From positions 310,001 to 374,000 of the forward strand of contig NZ_JAUTDO010000007.1 of assembly GCF_030646165.1 (NCBI RefSeq): DNA of 64,000 nt. Reading direction: 5' to 3'. The number at the start of each line of letters is the position of its first letter. Position 1 is the first letter of the stretch. Below the pieces are notes generated by a model that saw only the letters and a program-made list of their open reading frames with translations, did not search any database and had not been told where the DNA came from. Below, in pieces: positions 1 through 7,388 of this stretch. A program made the position numbers and the translations under genes. The stretch comes from Conexibacter sp. CPCC 206217. Lineage in GTDB: Bacteria > Actinomycetota > Thermoleophilia > Solirubrobacterales > Solirubrobacteraceae.

Positions 1-485
1 ACGCGCAGGTCCGGATGGGCACGCTGCACCGCATGCGTCTGCGCGAGCACGTTCGCGACGTCGTCCTCGGCGTCGTCGGCGTCTCTTCTCAGCTCCAGTT
101 GGACGATCGCGGCGTGGCCGTTGGGAGTCACCTGGCCCTCGTTGCCGGCCGTCAGCGGCGATCTCACCGTCGCGACCTCCGGCAGCGCGCGCATCCGTCT
201 CACGACGTCGTCGACCGTCTGCCTGAATTGAGGATCTCTCGCGGTCAGTCGCGGCGACTGGACGAAGATCGTCTCGTCGGCGCGCTGCGGGAACGCGTCG
301 TAGAGGATCTGCTCGGCGCGGCCGGACTCGCCGGTTCCGCTGTCACGGTCGCTGACCGGCTTGGTCCCGACCATCCCGCCGATCACGAACGCCGCGATCA
401 CGAAGGCGATCCAGCCGAAGATCGCGATCTTACGGTGGCGCGCGCTCCACATGCCGGCGCGTGCGGCGAAGTTCTGTTTCTGCAT
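1..485 (-). CDS. MMPL-family RND transporter, N-terminal part (runs off left edge)
   Basis: Only the first ~161 codons are in the window; the gene continues beyond base 1. From the ATG the product has a short basic N-terminus (MQKQNFAARAGMWSARHRK), one strongly hydrophobic membrane segment, then an extracytoplasmic region with the usual MMPL layout (ExxQILxxAFP followed by RRMRALPEVATVRSP). MMPL proteins export lipids or small molecules using the proton gradient. The start is supported by AAGGGG lying 9 nt upstream. A perfect 11-bp inverted repeat ends one base before the ATG. A second complete MMPL gene lies at 59808-62081. The substrate cannot be told. Confidence 0.8.
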   Translation of the reverse strand, partial: MQKQNFAARAGMWSARHRKIAIFGWIAFVIAAFVIGGMVGTKPVSDRDSGTGESGRAEQILYDAFPQRADETIFVQSPRLTARDPQFRQTVDDVVRRMRALPEVATVRSPLTAGNEGQVTPNGHAAIVQLELRRDADDAEDDVANVLAQTHAVQRAHPDLR

Positions 486-530
486 TGCTCGCAACCCCTT
501 GCGTGACGCTTGACTCTGCGGTTGCGAGCA
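486..530. repeat. Perfect 11-bp inverted repeat at the MMPL start
   Basis: TGCTCGCAACC (486-496) and GGTTGCGAGCA (520-530) are perfect inverted copies separated by 23 nt. The proximal arm ends directly before the MMPL start codon. It could be an operator for a local repressor, or an RNA hairpin that hides the AAGGGG ribosome site lying in its loop. Confidence 0.6.
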
Positions 531-649
531 GGCTCCCAAGCGGGCCGCGCCGCGCCCATGAGGGCCCCCGGCGAGCGCTGGTGTGGTCAGTCCCCGAGGC
601 GGGGGTGGTGCTATCCCCCGATCATCACGTCCGCGGCGCCAGCTTCGCG

Positions 650-655
650 TACCAT
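650..655 (+). promoter_or_regulatory. -10 element (TACCAT) for thrS
   Basis: TACCAT ends 9 nt before the thrS ATG with no ribosome site between, which fits the near-leaderless pattern seen through the window. No clear -35. Confidence 0.45.
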
Positions 656-664
656 CACGGACCG

Positions 665-2608
665 ATGAAGGCCCTTCTGCCAGATGGAACCGAGCTTCAG
701 CTCGACGACGGCGCCACCGGCGCCGATGCCGCCGCCGCGATCGGCGCCGGACTCGCACGCGCCGCCCTCGCGGTCAAGGTCGACGGCCAGTTGCGCGACC
801 TCACGGCGCCGCTGCACGACGGCGCGAGACTCGAGATCCTGACGCAGAAGAGCGGCGACGACGCGCTCGAGCTGTTGCGCCACGACACCGCGCACGTGCT
901 CGCCGCCGCCGTGATCGACCTCTACCCGGGCGTCAAGATCTCGATCGGCCCGGCGATCGAGGACGGCTTCTACTACGACTTCGAGTTCCCCGACGGGGTC
1001 ACGATCTCCGATGCCGACTTCGCGAAGATCGAGCAGGAGATGCGCAAGCACGTCAACGCCGACGAGCACTTCGCGCGCGAGGACGTGACGGTGGGGGAGG
1101 CGCTCGAGCGGTTCGTGCGCGAGGACCAGCCGTACAAGGTCGAGCTGATCGAGGACCTCGTCAGAAACGCGCCCGCGGACGCGCCCGTCGAGACCGTCTC
1201 GCTCTACACCAACGGCCCCTTCACCGACCTCTGCCGCGGTCCGCACGGCCCCGGAACCAAGCGGATCAAGGCGTTCAAGCTGCAGTCGGTCGCGGGCGCC
1301 TACTGGCGCGGCGACGCGAGACGCACGATGCTGACCCGCATCTACGGCACCGCCTTCTTCACGAAGGAGGAGCTGAGAGAGCACCTCGAGCGGATCGAGG
1401 AGGCGAAGAAGCGCGACCACCGCCGCCTCGGCAGAGAGCTCGGTCTGTTCTTCATGAGCGAGGTCTCGCCCGGCTCGCCGTTCTGGCAGCCGCCGGGGAT
1501 GGCGATCTGGAACCAGCTGTCGAGACTGTGGCGGACCGAGAACGCCAAGCGCGGCTACGACGAGGTGCGCACGCCGATCCTCTTCGACGTCGAGCTGTGG
1601 AGACAGTCCGGCCACTGGGACAAGTACCGCGACAACATGTACTTCGCGCACGTCGCGGGCGAAGATGACCGCGAGATGGGCGTCAAGCCGATGAACTGCC
1701 CGGGGCACATCCAGCTCTTCAAGGAAGAGCGGCGCTCCTACAGAGACCTCCCGATCCGCTACTCCGAGCAGGGCCTCGTGCACCGCTACGAGCCGTCCGG
1801 GACGCTCCACGGGCTGATGCGCGTGCGCCACATCACGCAGGACGACGCCCACATCTTCTGCACCGAGGAGCAGATCGAGGCGGAGGTCGTCGACACGCTC
1901 AACTTCGCCTTCTTCCTCTACGACATCTTCGGCTTCGAGCCGAGCCTGGAGCTGTCGACCCGGCCCGACACGCGCGTCGGCACGGACGAGATGTGGGATC
2001 GCGCCGAGGGCGCGCTCAGAGCCGCGCTCGACCACCAGGGCCTCAGATACGAGGTCAACGCGGGCGACGGCGCCTTCTACGGCCCGAAGATCGACCTGCA
2101 CATGAAGGACTCGATCGGCCGCTCGTGGCAGCTCGGCACGGTGCAGCTCGACTACTCCTTCCCGGAGCGGTTCGACCTCGCCTACACCGGCGCCGACAAC
2201 TCCGACCACCGCCCGGTGATGATCCATCGCGCGCTGATGGGCTCGTTCGAGCGCTTCATCGGGATCCTGATCGAGCACTACGCGGGCGAGTTCCCGTTGT
2301 GGCTGTCGCCGCTGCAGGCGATCGTGCTGCCGATCTCCGACCGCCACGTCGACTACGCCAACGGGATCGCGAACCGTCTGCGCGACGCCGAGGTGCGCGT
2401 CGAGGTCGACGAGCGGACCGAGTCGATCGGCAAGAAGATCCGCGAGGCGGAGCTGCGCAAGATCCCCTACATGCTGATCGTCGGCGACAGAGAGCAGGAG
2501 TCCGACGAGGTCGGCCTGCGGCGCCACAGAGCGGGCGACCTGGGATCGTTCTCGGTGGCCGACTTCGTCGCGCGCGTGGCGCAAGAGATCGAGCAGCGGT
2601 CCGCATAG
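665..2608 (+). CDS. thrS: Threonyl-tRNA synthetase
   Basis: Charges tRNA-Thr with threonine in the cytoplasm. The 647-residue product has the family's four parts: TGS domain (about 1-61), editing/SAD domain whose H73-x3-H77 motif (HDTAH) carries the zinc-type site, class II catalytic core with MNCPGH, RYSEQGLVHRYEPSG and the motif-3 region, and a C-terminal anticodon-binding domain starting near PLQAIVLPIS. The open frame extends to 461, but that part is not ThrRS-like; the ATG at 665 gives the canonical MKALLPDG start and sits 9 nt after a TACCAT box. No T-box leader is visible. infC follows after 107 bp with its own promoter. Confidence 0.95.
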   Translation: MKALLPDGTELQLDDGATGADAAAAIGAGLARAALAVKVDGQLRDLTAPLHDGARLEILTQKSGDDALELLRHDTAHVLAAAVIDLYPGVKISIGPAIEDGFYYDFEFPDGVTISDADFAKIEQEMRKHVNADEHFAREDVTVGEALERFVREDQPYKVELIEDLVRNAPADAPVETVSLYTNGPFTDLCRGPHGPGTKRIKAFKLQSVAGAYWRGDARRTMLTRIYGTAFFTKEELREHLERIEEAKKRDHRRLGRELGLFFMSEVSPGSPFWQPPGMAIWNQLSRLWRTENAKRGYDEVRTPILFDVELWRQSGHWDKYRDNMYFAHVAGEDDREMGVKPMNCPGHIQLFKEERRSYRDLPIRYSEQGLVHRYEPSGTLHGLMRVRHITQDDAHIFCTEEQIEAEVVDTLNFAFFLYDIFGFEPSLELSTRPDTRVGTDEMWDRAEGALRAALDHQGLRYEVNAGDGAFYGPKIDLHMKDSIGRSWQLGTVQLDYSFPERFDLAYTGADNSDHRPVMIHRALMGSFERFIGILIEHYAGEFPLWLSPLQAIVLPISDRHVDYANGIANRLRDAEVRVEVDERTESIGKKIREAELRKIPYMLIVGDREQESDEVGLRRHRAGDLGSFSVADFVARVAQEIEQRSA

Positions 2609-2620
2609 ATGCAGAAGTCC

Positions 2621-2649
2621 CTGTCGAGCGTCGCCGACGCCGCTATACT
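2621..2649 (+). promoter_or_regulatory. Promoter upstream of infC
   Basis: CTGTCG (2621-2626), a 17-bp spacer and TATACT (2644-2649) form a sigma-70-type promoter. The -10 is flanked exactly by GCCGC and GCGGC, so it sits inside a 16-bp interrupted palindrome. Transcription from here gives a leader of about 60 nt before infC. Confidence 0.5.
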
Positions 2650-2715
2650 GCGGCCCCTTGATGCTCATGACCAACACGTCGCGCAACTCTTGACGCGACA
2701 GAACGACGCTTCGTA

Positions 2716-3765
2716 ATGCCGGTCCCTCGACGGTTTGACCGGCGCCCGCCAGAGCGGGACACCACGCGCATCAACGAACGCATTCGCGTTCCAGAGGTGC
2801 GCCTGATCGGTGAAGACGGCCAGCAGATCGGCATCCTCAAGACGCCGGACGCTCTCAGGTACGCGCAGGAGCGTGATCTCGACCTCGTCGAGGTCGCCGC
2901 CGACGCGCGCCCGCCCGTCTGCCGCGTGCTCGACTACTCGAAGTACAGATACGAGCAGGCGCAGAAGGTCAAGGCCGCCAAGAAGCACCAGCAGCAGATC
3001 ACGATCCGCGAGATCAAGTTCCGGCCGAAGATCGCGCAGAACGACTACGACACGAAGAAGGGGCACGTCACCCGCTTCCTCAGGCACAAGGACAAGGTCA
3101 AGGTCACGATCATGTTCCGCGGCCGCGAGGTGACGCATCCCGAGCGTGGCTCGATGCTGCTCGAGAGACTTGCCGAGGAACTGGCGGACATCGCCGTCAT
3201 CGAGCAGCGTCCGATCCAGGACGGCCGCAACATGACGATGATGCTCGGCCCGTCCAAGACGGTGCTGGCCGAGGCTGAGCTCGCCGTGAGCCAGAGCGGC
3301 CAGAGAAGAGCCGATCCGGCGGCGAATGGCAAAGCCGAGGCGCCGGCGGCGAGAGCCGCTGTGAGCGCGGAGGCCGCGCCGAGAGCTGACGCTGCGGCTG
3401 CTGAGACGGCGCCGGCCGCCGAGGCGAGAGCCGAGGCTGCCAGAGCTGCGCCTGCTGAGGCGAGAGCCGAGGCCGCGAGAGCTGCCCCGGCGAGAGCCGA
3501 GGCCGCGAGAGCCGCGCCCGCTGAGGCGAGAGCTGAGGCCGCCAGAGCCGCGCCGGCTGAGGCGAGAGCTGAGGCCGCCAGAGCCGCGCCGGCGAGAGCC
3601 GCGCCCAGAGCCGCTGCTGCCAGAAGAGCGCCGGTGGCGAGAGCTGCCGCGCCCGCCAGAAGACCTGCGGCGAGAGCCGCGCCTGCCAGAAGAGCGGCTG
3701 CCAGAAGAGCCGCTCCGAGAGGCGACGAGGTGCCCGAGGGCGCCCCCGCCGCCTCCGGCAGCTGA
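2716..3765 (+). CDS. infC: Translation initiation factor IF-3 with long Ala/Arg-rich tail
   Basis: IF-3 binds the 30S subunit, keeps it from joining 50S too early and proofreads start-codon choice. Residues about 15-190 are a normal IF-3: N-domain with RINERIRVPEVRLIGEDG, a lysine-rich linker (KVKAAKKHQQQ), and the C-domain with KEIKFRPK-like and MFRGRE motifs. The remaining ~150 residues are a low-complexity tail of Ala, Arg, Glu and Pro, including five copies of AEARAEAARAAP. Usual IF-3 is about 170-200 residues. Nearly all tail arginines use AGA. The ATG start at 2716 was chosen; many infC genes use rare starts, so an alternative is possible. A GH3 gene separates it from rpmI. Confidence 0.93.
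   Translation: MPVPRRFDRRPPERDTTRINERIRVPEVRLIGEDGQQIGILKTPDALRYAQERDLDLVEVAADARPPVCRVLDYSKYRYEQAQKVKAAKKHQQQITIREIKFRPKIAQNDYDTKKGHVTRFLRHKDKVKVTIMFRGREVTHPERGSMLLERLAEELADIAVIEQRPIQDGRNMTMMLGPSKTVLAEAELAVSQSGQRRADPAANGKAEAPAARAAVSAEAAPRADAAAAETAPAAEARAEAARAAPAEARAEAARAAPARAEAARAAPAEARAEAARAAPAEARAEAARAAPARAAPRAAAARRAPVARAAAPARRPAARAAPARRAAARRAAPRGDEVPEGAPAASGS
3418..3591 (+). repeat. 36-bp tandem repeat inside infC
   Basis: Five units encoding AEARAEAARAAP; the third lacks the first two codons. Units start at 3418, 3454, 3490 (30 bp), 3520 and 3556. They encode residues 235-292 of IF-3. The repeat is in frame, so copy number could vary without breaking the gene. Confidence 0.85.
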
Positions 3766-3796
3766 CCGGCGCCGTCACGGCGGCGCTGGACGGCCG

Positions 3797-4891
3797 ATGA
3801 TCCCCGCTCTGCTTGCGATGGTGGCCGCGCTCGGCGCGGCCGCCCCGCACGCCGCGCCCGCCCAGGCGGTCGCCGCTCCGACCTCGCTCGCGTCGTCGCT
3901 GACGCTGCGTCAGTCGGTCGGGCAGCGGGTGATCGGGTCGTTGCCGGGGACGACGGTACCCGCCGCGCTCGCCAGCGAGATCCGCCGCGGCGAGCTGGGC
4001 GGCGTGATCCTGTTCGCGCGCAACATCTCCTCGCGCACGCAGCTGAGAGCGCTGACCGCGCAGCTGCAGGCCGAGCGGCAGAAGGGCCCGCGCGCCCTGC
4101 GCAGCCGCCCGCTGCTGATCATGATCGACCAGGAGGGCGGCCTCGTGAAGCGGCTCTCCGGGGCGCCGCTGCTGTCGCCGGTCCAGGTCGCCGCGCGCAA
4201 CGACGCGTCGCTGGCGCGCCGCACAGGCGTCGCGACCGCGGCCAACCTCAGATCGGTCGGCGTCAACGTCAACCTCGCGCCGGTGCTCGACCTCGGCCTG
4301 CCCGGGTCGAGCGTGCTGGAGCTGGGGCGGACCTACGGCTCGACGCCCGCCCAGGTCAGCCGCCTCGGCGGCGCCTTCGCGGACGGGCTCAGAGCCGGCG
4401 GCGTGCTTGCGAGCGCCAAGCACTTCCCGGGCCTCGGTCGCGGCGGCGACGACGAGGACCTGCGGCTCAACCGCATCGACGTCCCGCTCGCGACGCTGCG
4501 CGCCAACGACGAGCTGCCGTTCAGAGACGCCGCGCGCCGCGGCATCCCGCTCGTGATGGTCTCGACCGGCGTCTATCCGGCGCTCGACTCGCGCCCGGCG
4601 ATGTTCTCGCCGCGGATCGCGACGCAGGAGCTGCGCGACGTCGTCGGCTTCAGAGGCGTCGTCGTGACCGACGACCTGGAGGTGCCGGCGATCGCGCACC
4701 TGTCGCCGGAGCGCAAGGCGCTGGCGGCCGTGCGGGCCGGCAACGACCTGCTGCTGTTCTGCCAGACCGAGGCGGCCGCCGACCGTGGTGCCGCCGCGCT
4801 CGTGCGGGCCGTGCAGCGCGGTCAGCTGCCGCGTGCGACGATCGATGCCGGCGCGGATCGCTCGCTTGCGCTGCAAGCGAGCCTGCGTTGA
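3797..4891 (+). CDS. Exported glycoside hydrolase family 3 (NagZ-like) protein
   Basis: The 364-residue product starts with an Ala-rich signal peptide (about 1-28) and continues as a GH3 beta-N-acetylhexosaminidase-type TIM barrel: IDQEGGLVKRL, the SAKHFPGLG loop, and VVVTDDLEVPAI, which contains the likely nucleophile aspartate. NagZ enzymes remove N-acetylglucosamine from cell-wall fragments. The usual D-(S/T)-H acid/base motif after KHFPGxG is not seen; DDEDLRLN stands there, so activity may be altered or lost. The gene lies between infC and rpmI, which are normally adjacent. The start codon is 31 bp after infC, so they are probably cotranscribed. Confidence 0.82.
   Translation: MIPALLAMVAALGAAAPHAAPAQAVAAPTSLASSLTLRQSVGQRVIGSLPGTTVPAALASEIRRGELGGVILFARNISSRTQLRALTAQLQAERQKGPRALRSRPLLIMIDQEGGLVKRLSGAPLLSPVQVAARNDASLARRTGVATAANLRSVGVNVNLAPVLDLGLPGSSVLELGRTYGSTPAQVSRLGGAFADGLRAGGVLASAKHFPGLGRGGDDEDLRLNRIDVPLATLRANDELPFRDAARRGIPLVMVSTGVYPALDSRPAMFSPRIATQELRDVVGFRGVVVTDDLEVPAIAHLSPERKALAAVRAGNDLLLFCQTEAAADRGAAALVRAVQRGQLPRATIDAGADRSLALQASLR
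4861..4881 (+). terminator. Perfect 9-bp hairpin at the end of the GH3 gene
   Basis: CTCGCTTGC, loop GCT, GCAAGCGAG form a perfect stem inside the last GH3 codons, 41 nt before rpmI. No T-tract follows directly, although the next 40 bases are unusually T-rich. It may be an attenuator, a processing site or a partial terminator separating GH3 from rpmI-rplT. Confidence 0.4.
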
Positions 4892-4922
4892 TTCTCAGAG
4901 TTTGCTTTACTTCTCCGTCCCA

Positions 4923-5126
4923 ATGCCCAAGATGAAGACTCATTCCGGCGCCAAGAAGCGCTTCAAGGTGACGGCCAAGGGCAAGGTCCGTGGTCGGCAC
5001 GCCTTCACCAGCCACATCCTCGAGAAGAAGTCGCCGAAGCGCAAGCGCGCGCTCGGCCGCCCCGCGATCATGTCCGACCATGACGCGCCCCGCATCAAGA
5101 AGCTGCTCGGCCAGGTGGGCAAGTGA
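4923..5126 (+). CDS. rpmI: 50S ribosomal protein L35
   Basis: A small (67 residues), very basic protein with the L35 signature: MPKMKTHSGAKKRFKVT at the N-terminus, then GKVRGRHAFTSHILEKK and KRKRALG. It binds 23S rRNA in the large subunit. A TTTACT box lies 11 nt before the ATG and no ribosome site is evident, so a local promoter is possible. The stop overlaps the rplT start by 4 nt, implying coupled translation. Confidence 0.96.
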   Translation: MPKMKTHSGAKKRFKVTAKGKVRGRHAFTSHILEKKSPKRKRALGRPAIMSDHDAPRIKKLLGQVGK

Positions 5127-5488
5127 CCCGCGTCAAGCGCTCCGTCCACGCGCGCAAGAAGCGCTGTGAAGTCCTTGAGATGACGAGAGGCTTCCGTGGG
5201 GAGGCCAACTCGAACTACAGACGCGCGAAGGAAGCGCTCCTCAAGGCCGATGCCTATCGCTACCGCGATCGCCGCAACCGCAAGCGCGACTTCCGTCGCC
5301 TGTGGATCACGCGTATCAACGCGGCCGCGCGCATCAACGACCTTTCGTACTCGCAGTTCATGCACGGCCTGCAGCTGGCCGGCGTCGAGCTCGACCGCAA
5401 GATCCTCGCTGACATCGCCGTGCGCGACGCGGACACGTTCCGACGTTACGCCGACAAGGCCCGCGAGGCGCTGGCGGCGGCTGCGTAG
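5123..5488 (+). CDS. rplT: 50S ribosomal protein L20
   Basis: 121 residues, matching L20: TRVKRSVHARKKR, then RGFRGEANSNYRRAKEALLKA, a DRRNRKRDFRRLWITRINAAAR helix and a C-terminal region with QFMHGL and LDRKILADIA. L20 is an early assembly protein of the 50S subunit and in other bacteria also represses its own operon. It starts with GTG overlapping the rpmI stop (GTGA). A strong intrinsic terminator follows. Confidence 0.96.
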   Translation: MTRVKRSVHARKKRCEVLEMTRGFRGEANSNYRRAKEALLKADAYRYRDRRNRKRDFRRLWITRINAAARINDLSYSQFMHGLQLAGVELDRKILADIAVRDADTFRRYADKAREALAAAA

Positions 5489-5514
5489 AGCACCCCACCA
5501 GCTTCTCCCGAAAC

Positions 5515-5551
5515 GGGCGCCGACTCCTCTTGGACGGCGCCCTTTCTGTTT
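5515..5551 (+). terminator. Intrinsic terminator of the rpmI-rplT operon
   Basis: GGGCGCCG (5515-5522), a 12-nt loop and CGGCGCCC (5535-5542) form a perfect 8-bp GC stem followed by TTTCTGTTT. This is the only clear rho-independent terminator with a T-tract in the window. Confidence 0.85.
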
Positions 5552-5594
5552 AAACGATTCGACCTGTCCAGCTCCGACCCAGCTCCCGCGACCG

Positions 5595-6329
5595 ATGCCA
5601 CCGATCACCTCACCCCAGAACGAGCGCCTCAAGGACGTGCGCCGGCTCGCGCGCAAGCGCGGTCGTGACGAGCTGGGGCGCTTCGTCGCCGAGGGCGAGG
5701 ACCTGCTCGCCGCCGCCGACGCCGCCGGCTGGCGCGCGCTGGAGCGCTTCTGCGCAACGGGCAGCGGGCTCGGCGGCGCGGAGGTCGAGGCGGACGTGCT
5801 CGCGCACGTCTCCCAGCTCGGCTCCGGCACGCGTGCGCTGGCCGTCTACGAGCAGCGCTGGGCGCCCGCGCCGACCGGTCCCTTGGCGGTCTACCTGCAC
5901 GGCATCACGGATCCCGGCAACGTCGGCACGGTGCTGCGCAGCGCGCTCGCGTTCGGCGCCGCGTGCGTCGTCTTCGGCCCCGGCTGTGCGGACCCGTTCG
6001 GACCGAAGGCGGTGCGGGCGAGCATGGGCGCGCTGTTCCAGGTGCCGATCGCGCGCGCCGACAGCGTCGCCGAGCTGCCCGGCACGACGATCGCGCTCGA
6101 CGCGCACGGGACTGCCGGGACGCTGCAGGGGCCGCTGCGCGAGGACGCGACGCTGCTGATCGGTGCCGAGCGGGCAGGGCTGCCGCCCGAGGTGCTCGCC
6201 GCATGCGACCGCACGGTGCGGATCCCGATCCGATCGGAGTCGCTCAACGCGGCGATGGCGGCGACGATCGCGCTGTACGAGGCAACCCGCGGCGACAGCG
6301 CGCTTGACCATAGGATGGGCGCCGCATGA
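5595..6329 (+). CDS. SpoU/TrmH-family RNA 2'-O-methyltransferase (TsnR-like)
   Basis: Transfers a methyl group from S-adenosylmethionine to a ribose 2'-OH in rRNA or tRNA. In the 244-residue product, residues about 1-80 form the substrate-binding domain (SPQNERLKDVRRLARKRGR, GRFVAEGEDLL). The rest is the SPOUT knot with all three motifs: HGITDPGNVGTVLRSA, LLIGAERAGLP and IPIRSESLNAAMAATIALYE. The open frame runs back to 5196 inside rplT; the ATG at 5595, after the terminator, is the likely start. Its stop overlaps the pheS ATG (ATGA). The same gene order occurs in mycobacteria. Confidence 0.88.
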   Translation: MPPITSPQNERLKDVRRLARKRGRDELGRFVAEGEDLLAAADAAGWRALERFCATGSGLGGAEVEADVLAHVSQLGSGTRALAVYEQRWAPAPTGPLAVYLHGITDPGNVGTVLRSALAFGAACVVFGPGCADPFGPKAVRASMGALFQVPIARADSVAELPGTTIALDAHGTAGTLQGPLREDATLLIGAERAGLPPEVLAACDRTVRIPIRSESLNAAMAATIALYEATRGDSALDHRMGAA

Positions 6330-7375
6330 TCGAGCGCATCGACGAGCTGAGACGGGCGGGCGAGGCCGAGGTCGCCGCCGCCACCACGACTGACGCGCTG
6401 GAGCAGGCGCGCGTCAGATGGCTCGGCCGCAGAGCCGAGCTGCCGAACATGCTGCGCGGCGTCGCGCAGCTGCCGCACGAGCAGCGCGGCCCGGTCGGCA
6501 AGGCCGCCAACGAGGCGCGCAAGGCGCTCGAGGCGCTGATCGACGCGCGCAACGCGCAGCTGGCGGCGTCCGAGTTGGACGTGCAGCTCGCCGCCGACCG
6601 CGTCGACGTGACGCTGCCGGGCGCGCCGCTGCCGCCGGCCGGCGGCCTGCACCTGCTGAGCCAGACGCGCCGCGAGATCGAGGACGTCTTCGTCGGGATG
6701 GGCTTCACGATCGCCGAGGGTCCCGAGGTCGAGCGCGTCTACTACAACTTCGACGCGCTCAACCACGACGCCGCGCACCCGGCGCGGCTGAAGAGCGACA
6801 CCTTCTACGTCGCCGACGACGTCGTCCTGCGCACGCACACCTCGCCGATGCAGGTGCGCGCGATGGAACTGCAGCCGCCGCCGATCTTCCTGATCGTCCC
6901 CGGCCGCGTCTACCGCCGCGACAGCGACGCGACGCATACACCGCAGTTCCACCAGATCGAGGGTCTTGCGGTCGACGAGGACATCACGCTCGCCGACCTC
7001 AAGGGGACGCTGCTGCAGTTCGCGCGCGCGATCTTCGGCGACGAGCGCGAGGTGCGCCTGCGGCCGCACTTCTTCCCCTTCACCGAGCCGAGCGTCGAGG
7101 TCGACGTCTCCTGCTTCAACTGCGGCGGCAGCGGCCACCTGAAGGACGGCTCGCGCTGCCCGATCTGCAAGGGCACCGGCTGGATCGAGATCCTCGGCGC
7201 GGGGATGGTCGACCCGAACGTCTTCTCCTACGTGAGAGAGCACGGCTACGACCCGGAGAAGATCCAGGGCTTCGCGTTCGGCATGGGCGTGGAGCGGATC
7301 GCGTTCCTCAAGCACGGCGTCTCCGACCTGCGCCTCTTCTACGACAACGACCTCCGCTTCCTGCGGCAGTTCTGA
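6326..7375 (+). CDS. pheS: Phenylalanyl-tRNA synthetase alpha subunit
   Basis: Catalytic subunit of the alpha2-beta2 enzyme that charges tRNA-Phe. 349 residues: N-terminal coiled-coil arm (about 1-85), then the class II core with HPARLKSDTFYV, HTSPMQVRAM, GRVYRRDSDATHTPQFHQIEG and the terminal GFAFGMGVERIAFLKHGV. A zinc-ribbon-like insert with cysteines at 263, 266, 278 and 281 precedes WIEILGAGMV. It overlaps the upstream methyltransferase by 4 nt and is followed after 13 bp (with GAGGAAGG) by pheT. Confidence 0.96.
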   Translation: MIERIDELRRAGEAEVAAATTTDALEQARVRWLGRRAELPNMLRGVAQLPHEQRGPVGKAANEARKALEALIDARNAQLAASELDVQLAADRVDVTLPGAPLPPAGGLHLLSQTRREIEDVFVGMGFTIAEGPEVERVYYNFDALNHDAAHPARLKSDTFYVADDVVLRTHTSPMQVRAMELQPPPIFLIVPGRVYRRDSDATHTPQFHQIEGLAVDEDITLADLKGTLLQFARAIFGDEREVRLRPHFFPFTEPSVEVDVSCFNCGGSGHLKDGSRCPICKGTGWIEILGAGMVDPNVFSYVREHGYDPEKIQGFAFGMGVERIAFLKHGVSDLRLFYDNDLRFLRQF

Positions 7376-7388
7376 GGAAGGCAACGCG

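Noticed and set aside
460..664. T-box or amino-acid riboswitch upstream of thrS (also considered for pheS and ilvB)
   Set aside because: No T-box sequence, specifier stem or terminator is visible. thrS seems near-leaderless and pheS overlaps the upstream gene.
3418..3591. Repeats in infC (and 16940-17155) as a CRISPR-like array
   Set aside because: Units are in-frame codon repeats with no spacers and no cas genes nearby.
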